DNA from: Actinomycetes bacterium
Lineage (GTDB): Bacteria; Actinomycetota; Actinomycetes; Actinomycetales; Microbacteriaceae
DNA: 22,572 nt
Assembly (NCBI GenBank): GCA_023450335.1
Contig: JAEXHA010000114.1
Coordinates: forward strand, 1-22,572
Direction: 5' to 3'
This document shows positions 7,753-15,712 of this stretch, one piece after another (position 1 is the stretch's first letter; every line of letters starts with the position of its first letter). The notes under the pieces are model-generated. The model made no database searches. It saw only the letters and a list, made by a program, of their open reading frames with translations, and was not told the origin of the DNA. A program made the position numbers and the translations under genes.

Positions 7753-8426
7753 GCACGACCGTCGAAAGCGCGAACAGCAAGTCGCAGCGCGCGTACTCCT
7801 GGATCCGTGAGCGCATCAACGGCCACGAGTACAGTCCCGGCTACCGGCTCGTCCTCGGCCCCATCGCCGACGAGCTGGGCATGAGCGTCGTGCCGGTGCG
7901 TGAGGCGATCCGCCGGCTCGAGGCCGAGGGTCTGGTCACGTTCGAGCGCAACGTGGGCGCCCGGGTCTCGGTCGTCGACGAAGACCAGTACGTGTTCACG
8001 ATGCAGACCCTCAGCCTCGTCGAAGGCTACGCCACCTCGCTCGCCGCCCCGGTGCTCACCGCCGACGACATCGAGCGCGCGGGCGAGATCAACGACCGCA
8101 TGGAGCGGATGATCGACCACTTCGACGCCCACGCGTTCACGCAGCTCAACCACCAGTTCCACCAGGTGCTCTACGCCCCCTGCCCCAACCCCCACATCCT
8201 CGAGCTCGTCGACCGGTCGTGGTCGCGACTGTCGGGCCTGCGCGACACCTCGTTCGCGCAGATCCCCGACCGCCCGCGGCACTCGGTCGACGAGCACGCT
8301 CAGATCCTCGATCTGATCCGCACCCGCGCCGACCCGACCGAGATCGAGCTGGCCACCCGCACCCACCGCCTGCGCACGCTGGACGCGTTCCTCGCCGCGC
8401 GGCACCCCGACGCGTCTCACCACTGA
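7749..8426 (+). CDS. GntR-family regulator, FadR/FCD subfamily
   Basis: The protein has 225 residues from an ATG that overlaps the preceding stop (ATGA). The N-terminal winged helix-turn-helix (about 10-77) has the GntR pattern IADELGMSVVPVREAIRRLEAEGLV (39-63). The C-terminal all-helical FCD domain (about 85-215) has the four expected metal-ligand positions Asn134, His138 (LNHQFHQVL), His183 (DEHAQIL) and His206 (ATRTHRLRT). FCD regulators bind small carboxylates and usually repress adjacent catabolic genes. Embedded in the homoprotocatechuate operon, it probably represses both the operon and the divergent symporter through the 6166-6177 palindrome, with a pathway acid as inducer. Target and ligand are inferred. 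Confidence 0.93.
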   Translation: MSTTVESANSKSQRAYSWIRERINGHEYSPGYRLVLGPIADELGMSVVPVREAIRRLEAEGLVTFERNVGARVSVVDEDQYVFTMQTLSLVEGYATSLAAPVLTADDIERAGEINDRMERMIDHFDAHAFTQLNHQFHQVLYAPCPNPHILELVDRSWSRLSGLRDTSFAQIPDRPRHSVDEHAQILDLIRTRADPTEIELATRTHRLRTLDAFLAARHPDASHH

Positions 8427-8437
8427 CGGAGGAAGAC

Positions 8438-10000
8438 ATGACCGACACCACTGCTGCCCTCGACCAGCGCCACGTTCCCGCCGACCTCCCGTCGCGCATC
8501 CAGCACTACATCGACGGCGCGTTCGTCGACTCCGTCGACGGCGACACGTTCGACGTTCTCGAGCCCGTCTCCAACGAGGTGTACGTGCAGGCCGCAGCCG
8601 GCAAGAAGGCCGACATCGACCGCGCCGTCGCCGCCGCACGGCAGGCGTTCACCCAGGGTCCCTGGCCGAAGATGCTGCCGCGAGAACGATCACGCGTGCT
8701 GCACCGCATCGCGGACATCGTCGAGTCGCGCGACAAGCGCCTCGCCGAACTCGAGAGCTTCGACTCGGGCCTGCCGATCAGCCAGGCGCTGGGCCAGGCC
8801 CGCCGCGCGGCCGAGAACTTCCGCTTCTTCGCGGACCTGATCGTCGCGCAGGCCGACGACACGTTCAAGGTGCCCGGCCGCCAGATCAACTACGTCAACC
8901 GCAAGCCGATCGGCGTGGCCGGGCTCATCACCCCGTGGAACACACCGTTCATGCTCGAGTCGTGGAAGCTCGGCCCGGCGCTGGCGACGGGCAACACGGT
9001 CGTCCTCAAGCCGGCCGAGTTCACCCCGCTGTCGGCCTCGCTGTGGGCGGGCATCTTCGAAGAGGCGGGCCTGCCGCAGGGCGTGTTCAACCTCGTGAAC
9101 GGACTCGGCGAGGATGCCGGCGACGCGCTCGTGAAGCACCCCGATGTGCCGCTGATCTCGTTCACCGGCGAGAGCCGCACCGGCCAGATCATCTTCGGCA
9201 ACGCCGCTCCGTATCTGAAGGGCCTGTCGATGGAGCTGGGCGGCAAGAGCCCGGCCGTCGTGTTCGCCGACGCCGACATCGAAGCCGCCGTCGACGCCAC
9301 CATCTTCGGCGTGTTCTCGCTCAACGGCGAGCGCTGCACCGCCGGCAGCCGCATCCTCGTGCAGCGTGAGATCTACGACGAGTTCGTCGAGCGCTACGCC
9401 GCGCAGGCTGCCCGCGTGAAGGTCGGCTACCCGCACGACCCCGCCACCGAGGTCGGCGCACTCGTGCACCCCGAGCACTTCGACAAGGTCATGAGCTACG
9501 TCGAGCTGGGCAAGACCGAGGGGCGCCTGGTCGCCGGCGGCGGTCAGCCCGAAGGGTTCGCATTCGGCAACTTCGTCGCGCCCACGGTGTTCGCCGACGT
9601 CGCCCCCGACGCCCGCATCTTCCAGGAGGAGATCTTCGGCCCGGTCGTGGCGATCACCCCGTTCGACACCGACGACGAGGCGCTGGCGCTGGCCAACAAC
9701 ACCAAGTACGGCCTCGCCGCCTACATCTGGACCGACGACCTGAAGCGCGCCCACAACTTCGCGCAGTCGGTCGAGGCGGGCATGGTGTGGCTCAACTCGA
9801 ACAACGTGCGCGACCTGCGCACCCCGTTCGGCGGCGTGAAGGCCTCGGGCCTCGGCCACGAGGGCGGCTACCGCTCGATCGATTTCTACACCGACCAGCA
9901 GGCCGTGCACATCACGCTCGGCGCGGTCCACAATCCCACCTTCGGAAAGCAGGACCCGGCCGAGGACCTGAGCGACGCCGCGTCGAAGATCCAGGCCTGA
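8438..10000 (+). CDS. hpaE: 5-carboxymethyl-2-hydroxymuconate semialdehyde dehydrogenase
   Basis: This 520-residue NAD(P)-dependent aldehyde dehydrogenase has a strong Shine-Dalgarno GGAGGA (8428-8433) before ATG 8438. The family catalytic set is intact: Asn168 (TPWNTPF), Glu266 (SMELGGKSP) and nucleophile Cys300 (NGERCTAGSR). The GERCTAGSR context and its position directly before the extradiol dioxygenase gene fit HpaE, which oxidises the ring-cleavage semialdehyde to 5-carboxymethyl-2-hydroxymuconate. Length is slightly above the roughly 490 residues usual for the family because of short tails at both ends (first 15 residues and a C-terminal GKQDPAEDLSDAASKIQA). Substrate assignment rests on context and the active-site signature; the enzyme family itself is certain. 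Confidence 0.93.
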   Translation: MTDTTAALDQRHVPADLPSRIQHYIDGAFVDSVDGDTFDVLEPVSNEVYVQAAAGKKADIDRAVAAARQAFTQGPWPKMLPRERSRVLHRIADIVESRDKRLAELESFDSGLPISQALGQARRAAENFRFFADLIVAQADDTFKVPGRQINYVNRKPIGVAGLITPWNTPFMLESWKLGPALATGNTVVLKPAEFTPLSASLWAGIFEEAGLPQGVFNLVNGLGEDAGDALVKHPDVPLISFTGESRTGQIIFGNAAPYLKGLSMELGGKSPAVVFADADIEAAVDATIFGVFSLNGERCTAGSRILVQREIYDEFVERYAAQAARVKVGYPHDPATEVGALVHPEHFDKVMSYVELGKTEGRLVAGGGQPEGFAFGNFVAPTVFADVAPDARIFQEEIFGPVVAITPFDTDDEALALANNTKYGLAAYIWTDDLKRAHNFAQSVEAGMVWLNSNNVRDLRTPFGGVKASGLGHEGGYRSIDFYTDQQAVHITLGAVHNPTFGKQDPAEDLSDAASKIQA

Positions 10001-10039
10001 CCCGGCATCCACTCCCCCTCTGAAAGCAAGGACGCTGAC

Positions 10040-11206
10040 ATGACCAACCGTGAAGACATGACCCTCACCTCCTCGGGCTTCTACGTGAGCCAGGAGGCGC
10101 CGATCCACTCCGACAACGCCGTACCGACCCCGTCGTCGCCGGCGCCCGACATCCTGCGCTGCGCGTACATGGAGCTCGTCGTCACCGACCTCGCCCGCTC
10201 GCGCGAGTTCTATGTCGACGTGCTCGGACTCACCGTGACCGAGGAGGACGAGAACACCGTCTACCTGCGCTCGATCGAAGAGTTCATCCACCACAACCTC
10301 GTGCTGCGTGAGGGACCGGTCGCCGCCGTCGCCGCCTTCAGCTACCGCGTGCGCTCATCCGAAGACCTCGACAAGGCCGTCGCTTTCTACACCGAGCTGG
10401 GCTGCGACGTCCGCCGCGAGAAGGACGGGTTCACCAAGGGCATCGGCGACTCCGTGCGCGTGGTCGACCCGCTCGGCTTCCCCTACGAGTTCTTCTACGA
10501 GACCGAGCACGTCGAGCGCCTCGCCTGGCGCTACGACCTGTACACCCCCGGCGCGCTGGTCCGGCTCGATCATTTCAACCAGGTCACCCCCGACGTGCCG
10601 CGTGCGGTGCGCCACTATCAGGACCTCGGCTTCCGCGTCACCGAAGACATCCAGGACGAGTCCGGCACCGTCTACGCCGCATGGATGCGCCGCAAGCCCA
10701 CCGTGCACGACACCGCCACCACCGGCGGCGACGGCCCGCGCATGCACCACGTCGCCTTCTCGACGCACGAGAAGCACAACATCCTCGCGATCTGTGACAA
10801 GCTCGGCGCGCTGCGCCGCTCGGACATGATCGAGCGCGGCCCCGGCCGCCACGGCGTCTCGAACGCGTTCTACCTGTACCTGCGCGACCCCGACGGACAC
10901 CGCGTCGAGATCTACACGCAGGACTACTACACCGGCGACCCCGACAATCCGGTGGTCACGTGGGACGTGCACGACAATCAGCGCCGTGACTGGTGGGGCA
11001 CCCCCGTCGTGCCGAGCTGGTACACCGAGGCCTCGCTCGTGCTCGACCTCGACGGCAACCCGCAGCCGGTCACCGCCCGCACCGACGCGTCGGAGATGGC
11101 CGTCACCATCGGCGCCGACGGGTTCTCGTACACGCGCCGCGACGAGGGCGAGGATTCGATGCCGGAGTGGAAGCAGGGCGAGTACAAGCTCGGGCACCAG
11201 CTGTAG
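10040..11206 (+). CDS. hpaD: 3,4-dihydroxyphenylacetate (homoprotocatechuate) 2,3-dioxygenase
   Basis: This 388-residue type I extradiol dioxygenase has two vicinal-oxygen-chelate modules. Relative to the Brevibacterium fuscum enzyme as I recall its numbering, residues align with a constant +23 shift: metal ligands His178, His237 and Glu290, acid-base His223, and pocket residues Asn180, Trp215, Arg266, His271, Tyr280 and Arg316. The enzyme opens the ring of homoprotocatechuate to 5-carboxymethyl-2-hydroxymuconate semialdehyde using Fe(II) or Mn(II); the sequence does not tell which metal. ATG 10040 is chosen for the AAGGA eight bases upstream; an ATG at 10058 has no good ribosome-binding site. 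The extra 23 N-terminal residues are polar and probably disordered. It lies 39 bases after hpaE and is co-transcribed. Confidence 0.96.
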   Translation: MTNREDMTLTSSGFYVSQEAPIHSDNAVPTPSSPAPDILRCAYMELVVTDLARSREFYVDVLGLTVTEEDENTVYLRSIEEFIHHNLVLREGPVAAVAAFSYRVRSSEDLDKAVAFYTELGCDVRREKDGFTKGIGDSVRVVDPLGFPYEFFYETEHVERLAWRYDLYTPGALVRLDHFNQVTPDVPRAVRHYQDLGFRVTEDIQDESGTVYAAWMRRKPTVHDTATTGGDGPRMHHVAFSTHEKHNILAICDKLGALRRSDMIERGPGRHGVSNAFYLYLRDPDGHRVEIYTQDYYTGDPDNPVVTWDVHDNQRRDWWGTPVVPSWYTEASLVLDLDGNPQPVTARTDASEMAVTIGADGFSYTRRDEGEDSMPEWKQGEYKLGHQL

Positions 11207-11252
11207 GTCGGTCGGGGTGGCGCCCGCGGGATCGCCTCGGCTCCGCTCTGCA

Positions 11253-11373
11253 CGACCGTGTCACAGTTGTCGCGGGGTCGACCGGCCCACACCCGCACCT
11301 TCTGTGACAGCCCACCCGACCGTGTCACAGTTGTTGCGGGTGCATAGCCCGCGAACCCGCACCTTCTGTGACA
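11253..11373. repeat. Tandem pair of inverted-repeat units (four TGTCACAG arms) in the hpaD-hpaH gap
   Basis: Four arms of a 19-bp element alternate in orientation: 11259-11277 (+), 11291-11309 (-), 11323-11341 (+) and 11355-11373 (-). The two minus-oriented arms are identical to each other. All four share TGTCACAG followed by a weakly conserved tetranucleotide and GCGGG. The two units repeat with a 64-bp period. Each could fold into a long stem in RNA, so the array may be an intergenic REP-like element, an attenuator or processing site between hpaD and hpaH, or a protein-binding array. Confidence 0.85.
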
Positions 11374-11423
11374 TGCAATCCGCGACGATGATCCACCGGG
11401 GATGATCCGCCACCGACAATCCG

Positions 11424-11461
11424 CCAAGAACGATCCGCCAAGCCAAGAACGATCTGCCAAG
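11424..11461 (+). repeat. Two tandem 19-bp repeats just before the hpaH ribosome-binding site
   Basis: CCAAGAACGATCYGCCAAG occurs twice head to tail (11424-11442 and 11443-11461) with one mismatch. Upstream there are degenerate GATCCGCCA copies at 11404-11412 and 11418-11426. The second copy abuts the hpaH Shine-Dalgarno AAGGAG (11462-11467). This looks like slippage-type amplification, but its position could affect hpaH translation. Confidence 0.85.
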
Positions 11462-11475
11462 AAGGAGACAGCCAG

Positions 11476-12261
11476 ATGCTGGATGCCGCGACGCGACGCG
11501 CAATCGCCGAAGAACTCGCCGAAGCCGACCGCACCCACGGCGTGATCGAACGGATCACAGCGCGATACCCCGAGGCCACGATCGAGGACTCCTACGCGAT
11601 CCAAGGCATCTGGCGCGACCGCATGATCGCGGCGGGGCGGCGGCTCGTGGGGCGCAAGATCGGTCTGACCTCCAAGGCGATGCAGCAGGCGACCGGCATC
11701 TCCGAGCCCGACTACGGCGTCATGTTCGACGACACCGTGTACCGCTCGGGCGCCGAGATCCCGGTCGACCACTTCTCGAACGTGCGCATCGAGGTCGAGC
11801 TCGCGTTCGTCCTCAAGACGCCTCTCGAAGGGCCGGACTGCACCCTCGCGCACGCCCTGGCTGCCACCGACTACGTCGTCCCGGCGCTCGAGGTGCTCAA
11901 CTCGCACATCGAGCTCGAGGGACGCACCATCGTCGACACCATCAGCGACAACGCCGCCTACGGCGCCATGGTGCTCGGCGACACCCGCTTCGGCATCGAC
12001 GACGTCGACCTGCGCTGGGTGCCCGGCGTGCTCAGCCGCAACGGCGAGATCGAAGAGACGGGGGTGTCGGCCGGGGTGCTCGGCCACCCGGCGACGGGGG
12101 TCGCGTGGCTCGCGAACAAGTTCCACCAGCACGGTGCGCGGCTCGAGGCCGGCGAGATCATCCTGGCGGGGTCGTTCACCCGGCCGATGTGGGTGCATCG
12201 CGGCGACGAGGTACTGTGCGACTACGGACCGATGGGAAAGATCACATGCCGCTTCGTCTGA
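11476..12261 (+). CDS. hpaH: 2-oxo-hept-3-ene-1,7-dioate hydratase
   Basis: This 261-residue member of the HpcG/MhpD hydratase family has metal-ligand residues Glu106 and Glu108 (RIEVELAFV) and Glu139 (PALEVLNS), identical in number to those I recall for E. coli HpcG. The family region LVGRKIGLTSKAMQ (residues 57-70) is also present. The enzyme adds water to 2-oxohept-3-ene-1,7-dioate to give 4-hydroxy-2-oxoheptane-1,7-dioate, the substrate of HpaI. The ATG at 11476 follows AAGGAG by eight bases. The 269-bp gap to hpaD filled with repeats is the only large break in the operon, so a separate promoter or attenuation point is possible. The 3' end overlaps hpaI by 16 bases. Confidence 0.95.
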   Translation: MLDAATRRAIAEELAEADRTHGVIERITARYPEATIEDSYAIQGIWRDRMIAAGRRLVGRKIGLTSKAMQQATGISEPDYGVMFDDTVYRSGAEIPVDHFSNVRIEVELAFVLKTPLEGPDCTLAHALAATDYVVPALEVLNSHIELEGRTIVDTISDNAAYGAMVLGDTRFGIDDVDLRWVPGVLSRNGEIEETGVSAGVLGHPATGVAWLANKFHQHGARLEAGEIILAGSFTRPMWVHRGDEVLCDYGPMGKITCRFV

Positions 12262-13043
12262 CCTTCCGCGACGACCTCGCCGCGGCATCCCGCCCGCTCG
12301 CCGGCGTCTGGGCGTGCTCGGGTTCGCCGCTGGTGGCCGAGATCCTCGCCGGTGCGGGCATGGACTGGATGCTCATCGACATGGAGCACTCGCCCAACGG
12401 CCTCGAGTCGGTGCTCGCGCAGCTGCAGGCCGTCGCCGCGTACGACGTGACACCGGTCGTGCGCGTGCCGATCGGCGACGTCGTGGCCATCAAGCAGGTG
12501 CTCGACCTCGGCGCGCAGAACATCCTGGTGCCGATGATCTCGTCGGCCGATGAGGCGCGCGAGGTCGTCGAGGCCGTCCGCTATCCCCCGCGTGGCCGCC
12601 GCGGCGTCGGGTCGGCGCTGGCGCGCTCGGCCCGCTGGAACCGCGTCGACGACTACCTGAGCGACACCGACCGATACGTGTCGCTGTTCGTGCAGGTCGA
12701 GACCGAGGCCGGGGTGGATGCCGCGGGCGACATCGCCGCCGTCGACGGCATCGACGGCGTGTTCGTCGGCCCCTCCGACCTCGCCGCGTCGATGGGCCTC
12801 ATCGGACAGCAGACCCACCCCGAGGTCACCGCCGCGGTACTACGCGCCTTCGACGACATCGGTGTGACCGGCACCCCGTTCGGCGTCAACGCGTTCGACC
12901 CCGCCATCGCACAGGACTATGTGGATGCCGGCGCCTCGTTCATCCTGGTCGGTGCCGACGTCGCGCTGCTCGCCCGTGGTTCGGAAGCCCTGGCGGCGCG
13001 CTGGGTGCCGCCATCCGACCGCACCGATCGCGCGTCGTACTGA
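12246..13043 (+). CDS. hpaI: 4-hydroxy-2-oxoheptane-1,7-dioate aldolase
   Basis: This 265-residue class II pyruvate aldolase belongs to the HpcH/HpaI family. Relative to E. coli HpcH numbering as recalled, catalytic residues align with a +3 shift: His48 (IDMEHSPNG), Arg73 (VVRVP), metal ligands Glu152 (QVETEAG) and Asp178 (VGPSDLAAS). The enzyme splits 4-hydroxy-2-oxoheptane-1,7-dioate into pyruvate and succinic semialdehyde, the last step of the pathway. The ATG lies inside the last codons of hpaH (16-base overlap), implying translational coupling, and no independent ribosome-binding site is obvious. It is the last recognisable gene of the operon. Confidence 0.95.
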   Translation: MPLRLTFRDDLAAASRPLAGVWACSGSPLVAEILAGAGMDWMLIDMEHSPNGLESVLAQLQAVAAYDVTPVVRVPIGDVVAIKQVLDLGAQNILVPMISSADEAREVVEAVRYPPRGRRGVGSALARSARWNRVDDYLSDTDRYVSLFVQVETEAGVDAAGDIAAVDGIDGVFVGPSDLAASMGLIGQQTHPEVTAAVLRAFDDIGVTGTPFGVNAFDPAIAQDYVDAGASFILVGADVALLARGSEALAARWVPPSDRTDRASY

Positions 13044-13158
13044 CCCATGCTCAGCGTGCCGCCTCGGCGAACGCCGCCTGCGCCGCGTGAATGCTGTTCT
13101 GGTGCGACGGCGAAGGTGAAATCATCCGCGCGGTGACGGCGCGCGCCGAGCATCGACG

Positions 13159-13188
13159 GCTCGTGTTCTGAGCCTGGCGCACACGAGC
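13159..13188. repeat. 8-bp inverted repeat downstream of hpaI
   Basis: GCTCGTGT (13159-13166) and ACACGAGC (13181-13188) form perfect arms around a 14-base loop, 115 bases after the hpaI stop and 16 bases before the next gene. It could be a weak terminator of the hpa operon or an operator for the membrane-protein gene; neither is established. The rest of the 160-base gap shows nothing recognisable. Confidence 0.5.
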
Positions 13189-13203
13189 AGCGCGTGACAC
13201 CCT

Positions 13204-13782
13204 ATGAGCATGAAGGCCTGGATCGTTCGCTTCGTCTCGCTCTACGTGTTCAACGTCGTCGTCCTGCTGCTGATCGGCCTGCTCCTGCCGACCGTTCGGG
13301 TGGGCTGGGCGGCATTGTGGGCCGCGCTCGTGCTCACCCTCGCCACGATCTGGTTGAAGCCGTTCATCACGAAACTGTTCACCGGGTCGGCTGCGAAGTC
13401 GGCCGGCGACCGCACCAGGGCCGGCGAGAAGCTCGTGCAGTACGGCATCGTGTTCGTCGTCGAGCTGATCGTCTGGATCGTCGTGGTGCTGCTGTCGGGC
13501 GTGGATGTGCGCGGCTTCTTCTGGGGCTGGGTGCTGCCGCCGCTGTTCCTGCTGATCGCGTGGGTCATCTATGACCGGATCGACGACACTGTCGAGGCCC
13601 GCGCCGGTGCGCTGTATGACCGCGCCACCGGCGGACGGGTGGATGCCGGAGCCACGACCGGGTCGGCATCGGCCGCGCCGGCGCCCGATGGACCCGATTC
13701 CCCGGCCGCCCGCGCCGGACGCGACGAGCTGAAGGACGGTCTCACGCCCGAGCAGCGCAAGATGCTCGACGACCTCGGCTGA
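13204..13782 (+). CDS. Small integral membrane protein of unknown function (four TM, weakly holin-superfamily-IV-like)
   Basis: The protein has 192 residues. Four hydrophobic segments are visible (about 8-29, 34-52, 78-100 and 105-123), with a KPFITKLF stretch after the second. A cytoplasmic tail of about 65 residues rich in Ala, Gly and Asp ends in ELKDGLTPEQRKMLDDLG. The TM pattern faintly recalls the PF04020 'phage holin family 4' membrane proteins found in many actinobacteria outside phages. That resemblance is weak and no lysis function is suggested, as no phage genes are near. There is no clear Shine-Dalgarno before ATG 13204, and an ATG two codons later is an alternative. The gene stands alone between two operons. 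I do not recognise a specific function. Confidence 0.8.
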   Translation: MSMKAWIVRFVSLYVFNVVVLLLIGLLLPTVRVGWAALWAALVLTLATIWLKPFITKLFTGSAAKSAGDRTRAGEKLVQYGIVFVVELIVWIVVVLLSGVDVRGFFWGWVLPPLFLLIAWVIYDRIDDTVEARAGALYDRATGGRVDAGATTGSASAAPAPDGPDSPAARAGRDELKDGLTPEQRKMLDDLG

Positions 13783-13980
13783 CCTGCTGCCGGGTGGATG
13801 CCGGTGGCTGCCGCGCCCTGGGCACGCCGGCGCCACGGGTGACAGGGGCGTAACAATGCGTCGCCGTCGCGCCCGGTCCGCGCGGCGGCGCGGGATGATG
13901 GTTACCACGGCATCCCCACGTCGGGTGCCCCGGCATCCCTCACCCCTCGGAGCCGGCCGCCCCCTTACCCGGAGGATCCC

Positions 13981-14823
13981 ATGTCGCGTTCTGTGCGCAC
14001 CGTTCTGGCCGCTTCGGCGGCCGCCGTCGCTCTGCTGGTGTCGGGCTGCGCAGCCGGCGGGTCCGATCCCGCCGGCGATGACGACGCCGACGCCGGATAC
14101 CTCACCCCCGGCACGCTGACCTTCGCCACGGGCGAGCCGGCCTACTACCCGTACGTGATCGACAACGAGCCCGAATCGGGCGAGGGGTTCGAGGCGGCCA
14201 TCGCGTACGCGGTCGCCGAAGAGCTGGGCTTCGCCCCCGAAGATGTCGTATGGACCCGCACCACCTTCGAGGCGGCGATCGCACCGGGGCCCAAGGACTT
14301 CGACATCAACATCCAGCAGTACACGATCACCGATGAGCGCAAGCAGGCGGTCGACTTCTCGTCGCCGTACTACGCCGCCAGCCAGGCGGTCGTGTCGATC
14401 AAGGGAGGCGCGGCCGACGGCGTCGACTCGATCGAGGGACTCAAAGACCTCACCCTCGGGGCGATGGCCGGTTCCACCAGTGCCACGACGATCGAAGAGG
14501 CCGTGCAGCCGAACGTCGAACCGCGCCTGTACAACTCGAATGAAGATGCGAGGGCGGCACTCGAGGCGAACCAGATCGACGGCCTCGTGCTCGACCTGCC
14601 CACCGCGTACTACGCGACGGGCGTGTATATCGAGAACTCGTTCATCGTCGGCGAGCTGCCCGTGGCGGGCGTTCCCGACGAGTGGGGGCTGCTGCTGGGC
14701 AAGGACTCGCCGTTGACCGAGCGGGTGACCGCGGCCCTCGACGCGCTGCGCGAAGACGGCACGCTCGCGGAGATCACCGACGAGTGGCTGGGCTCCGGCC
14801 AGGGCGTCACGCTGCTCCAGTGA
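13981..14823 (+). CDS. Amino-acid ABC transporter substrate-binding lipoprotein
   Basis: This 280-residue protein begins with a lipoprotein signal peptide: charged start, hydrophobic core and lipobox LVSGC with lipidated Cys23. The mature part is a type II periplasmic-binding fold of the polar amino-acid (SBP_bac_3) family, with features such as LTFATGEPAYYPYVI, GFEAAIAYAVAEELG, DERKQAVDFSSPYY and a C-terminal DEWLGSGQG. GGAGGA lies just upstream of ATG 13981. It captures a small amino-acid-like solute at the outer membrane face and delivers it to the permease and ATPase encoded next. The exact substrate cannot be read from sequence. Confidence 0.93.
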   Translation: MSRSVRTVLAASAAAVALLVSGCAAGGSDPAGDDDADAGYLTPGTLTFATGEPAYYPYVIDNEPESGEGFEAAIAYAVAEELGFAPEDVVWTRTTFEAAIAPGPKDFDINIQQYTITDERKQAVDFSSPYYAASQAVVSIKGGAADGVDSIEGLKDLTLGAMAGSTSATTIEEAVQPNVEPRLYNSNEDARAALEANQIDGLVLDLPTAYYATGVYIENSFIVGELPVAGVPDEWGLLLGKDSPLTERVTAALDALREDGTLAEITDEWLGSGQGVTLLQ

Positions 14824-14866
14824 CCGGGGGTGCGGTGACCGGCATCCACTCGGCTAACGTCATTCC

Positions 14867-15712
14867 GTGACCACTCATCAGCCCAGCGCGCTCGAAATCG
14901 ATCGGCGTGCCTATCGGCAGCGCCGCGGGCGGCAGTCGGTGCTCGTCGCGATCGGGTCGACGCTCGCGTTCGCGGTGATCGTGTGGGTCACGATCGTCAA
15001 TACCCCGGGCTGGGCCGCGGTGCAGCAGACGTTCTTCGACCCGGAGGTCGCGCTTCAGGCGCTGCCGCGCGTGTGGGACGGCTTCCTGCTCAATCTGCAG
15101 GTGCTGGTCGTGTCGGTGGTCACCGTCGCGGTCTTCGCATTGCTGCTGGCGACACTGCGCACCCTGCCGGGTCCGGTCTTCTTCCCCCTGCGGGTTCTGG
15201 CGGCCGGTTACACCGACCTGTTCCGCGGCCTGCCCTTCATCATCGTGCTGTACGTGTTCGGCTTCGGCATTCCGGCGCTGACCAACACGCGCATCCCCCT
15301 CTGGGTGCTGGGAGTGCTGTGCGTCACCCTCACCTATTCGGCGTACGTCGCCGAGGTGATCCGGGCCGGCATCGACGCCGTCCACCCCTCGCAGCGGCTC
15401 GCGGCGCGCGCACTGGGCCTCAGCTACGGGCAGAGCCTGCGCCGGGTCGTGCTGCCGCAGGCGGTGCGCAAGGTCACGCCGCCGCTGATGAACGACTTCG
15501 TCGCGATGCAGAAGGACGTCGGGCTGATCTCGATCCTCGGCGCGGTCGACGCGGTGCGCGCCGCGCAGATCGAGACCAACCTCATCTACAACTTCACCCC
15601 CTATGTCGTGGCCGGTGTGCTGTTCGTGCTGCTGGCGATCCCGACGATCCGACTGACGGATTGGTACACCGCCCGGGTGCGGGCGCGCGAGCAGGCGGGA
15701 GCGATCCTGTGA
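14867..15712 (+). CDS. Amino-acid ABC transporter permease (HisM/GlnP family)
   Basis: This 281-residue membrane protein has about five transmembrane helices and the BPD_transp_1 EAA-type loop: YVAEVIRAGIDAVHPSQRLAARALGLS followed by LRRVVLPQAVRKVTPP. The latter is the classic contact site for the ATPase. The start is GTG at 14867 with no strong ribosome-binding site; no nearby ATG is in frame. The 43-base gap from the lipoprotein gene contains one GGCATCC motif. The stop overlaps the ATPase start as GTGA. An N-terminal extension of about 25 residues (RRAYRQRRGRQ) is cytoplasmic and basic. A single permease gene suggests a homodimer in the membrane. Confidence 0.93.
   Translation: MTTHQPSALEIDRRAYRQRRGRQSVLVAIGSTLAFAVIVWVTIVNTPGWAAVQQTFFDPEVALQALPRVWDGFLLNLQVLVVSVVTVAVFALLLATLRTLPGPVFFPLRVLAAGYTDLFRGLPFIIVLYVFGFGIPALTNTRIPLWVLGVLCVTLTYSAYVAEVIRAGIDAVHPSQRLAARALGLSYGQSLRRVVLPQAVRKVTPPLMNDFVAMQKDVGLISILGAVDAVRAAQIETNLIYNFTPYVVAGVLFVLLAIPTIRLTDWYTARVRAREQAGAIL

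Noticed and set aside
11253..11373. CRISPR array or GlxR/CRP-type sites suggested by repeated TGTCACAG/CTGTGACA
   Set aside because: There are only two units, with inverted internal arms and no Cas genes. The arms are separated by about 24 bases, not the six-base spacing of TGTGA-N6-TCACA sites.
13204..13782. Phage lysis holin
   Set aside because: No endolysin or other phage gene is nearby, and holin-like membrane proteins of this type are common housekeeping-type genes in actinobacteria.
13051..13908. Minus-strand frame ending in MISPSPSHQNSIHAAQ, which reads like a protein C terminus
   Set aside because: Most of it is antisense to the 13204-13782 membrane-protein gene and repetitive in His/Gln/Asp. 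Only about 30 codons at the end look protein-like, too little to call a gene fragment.
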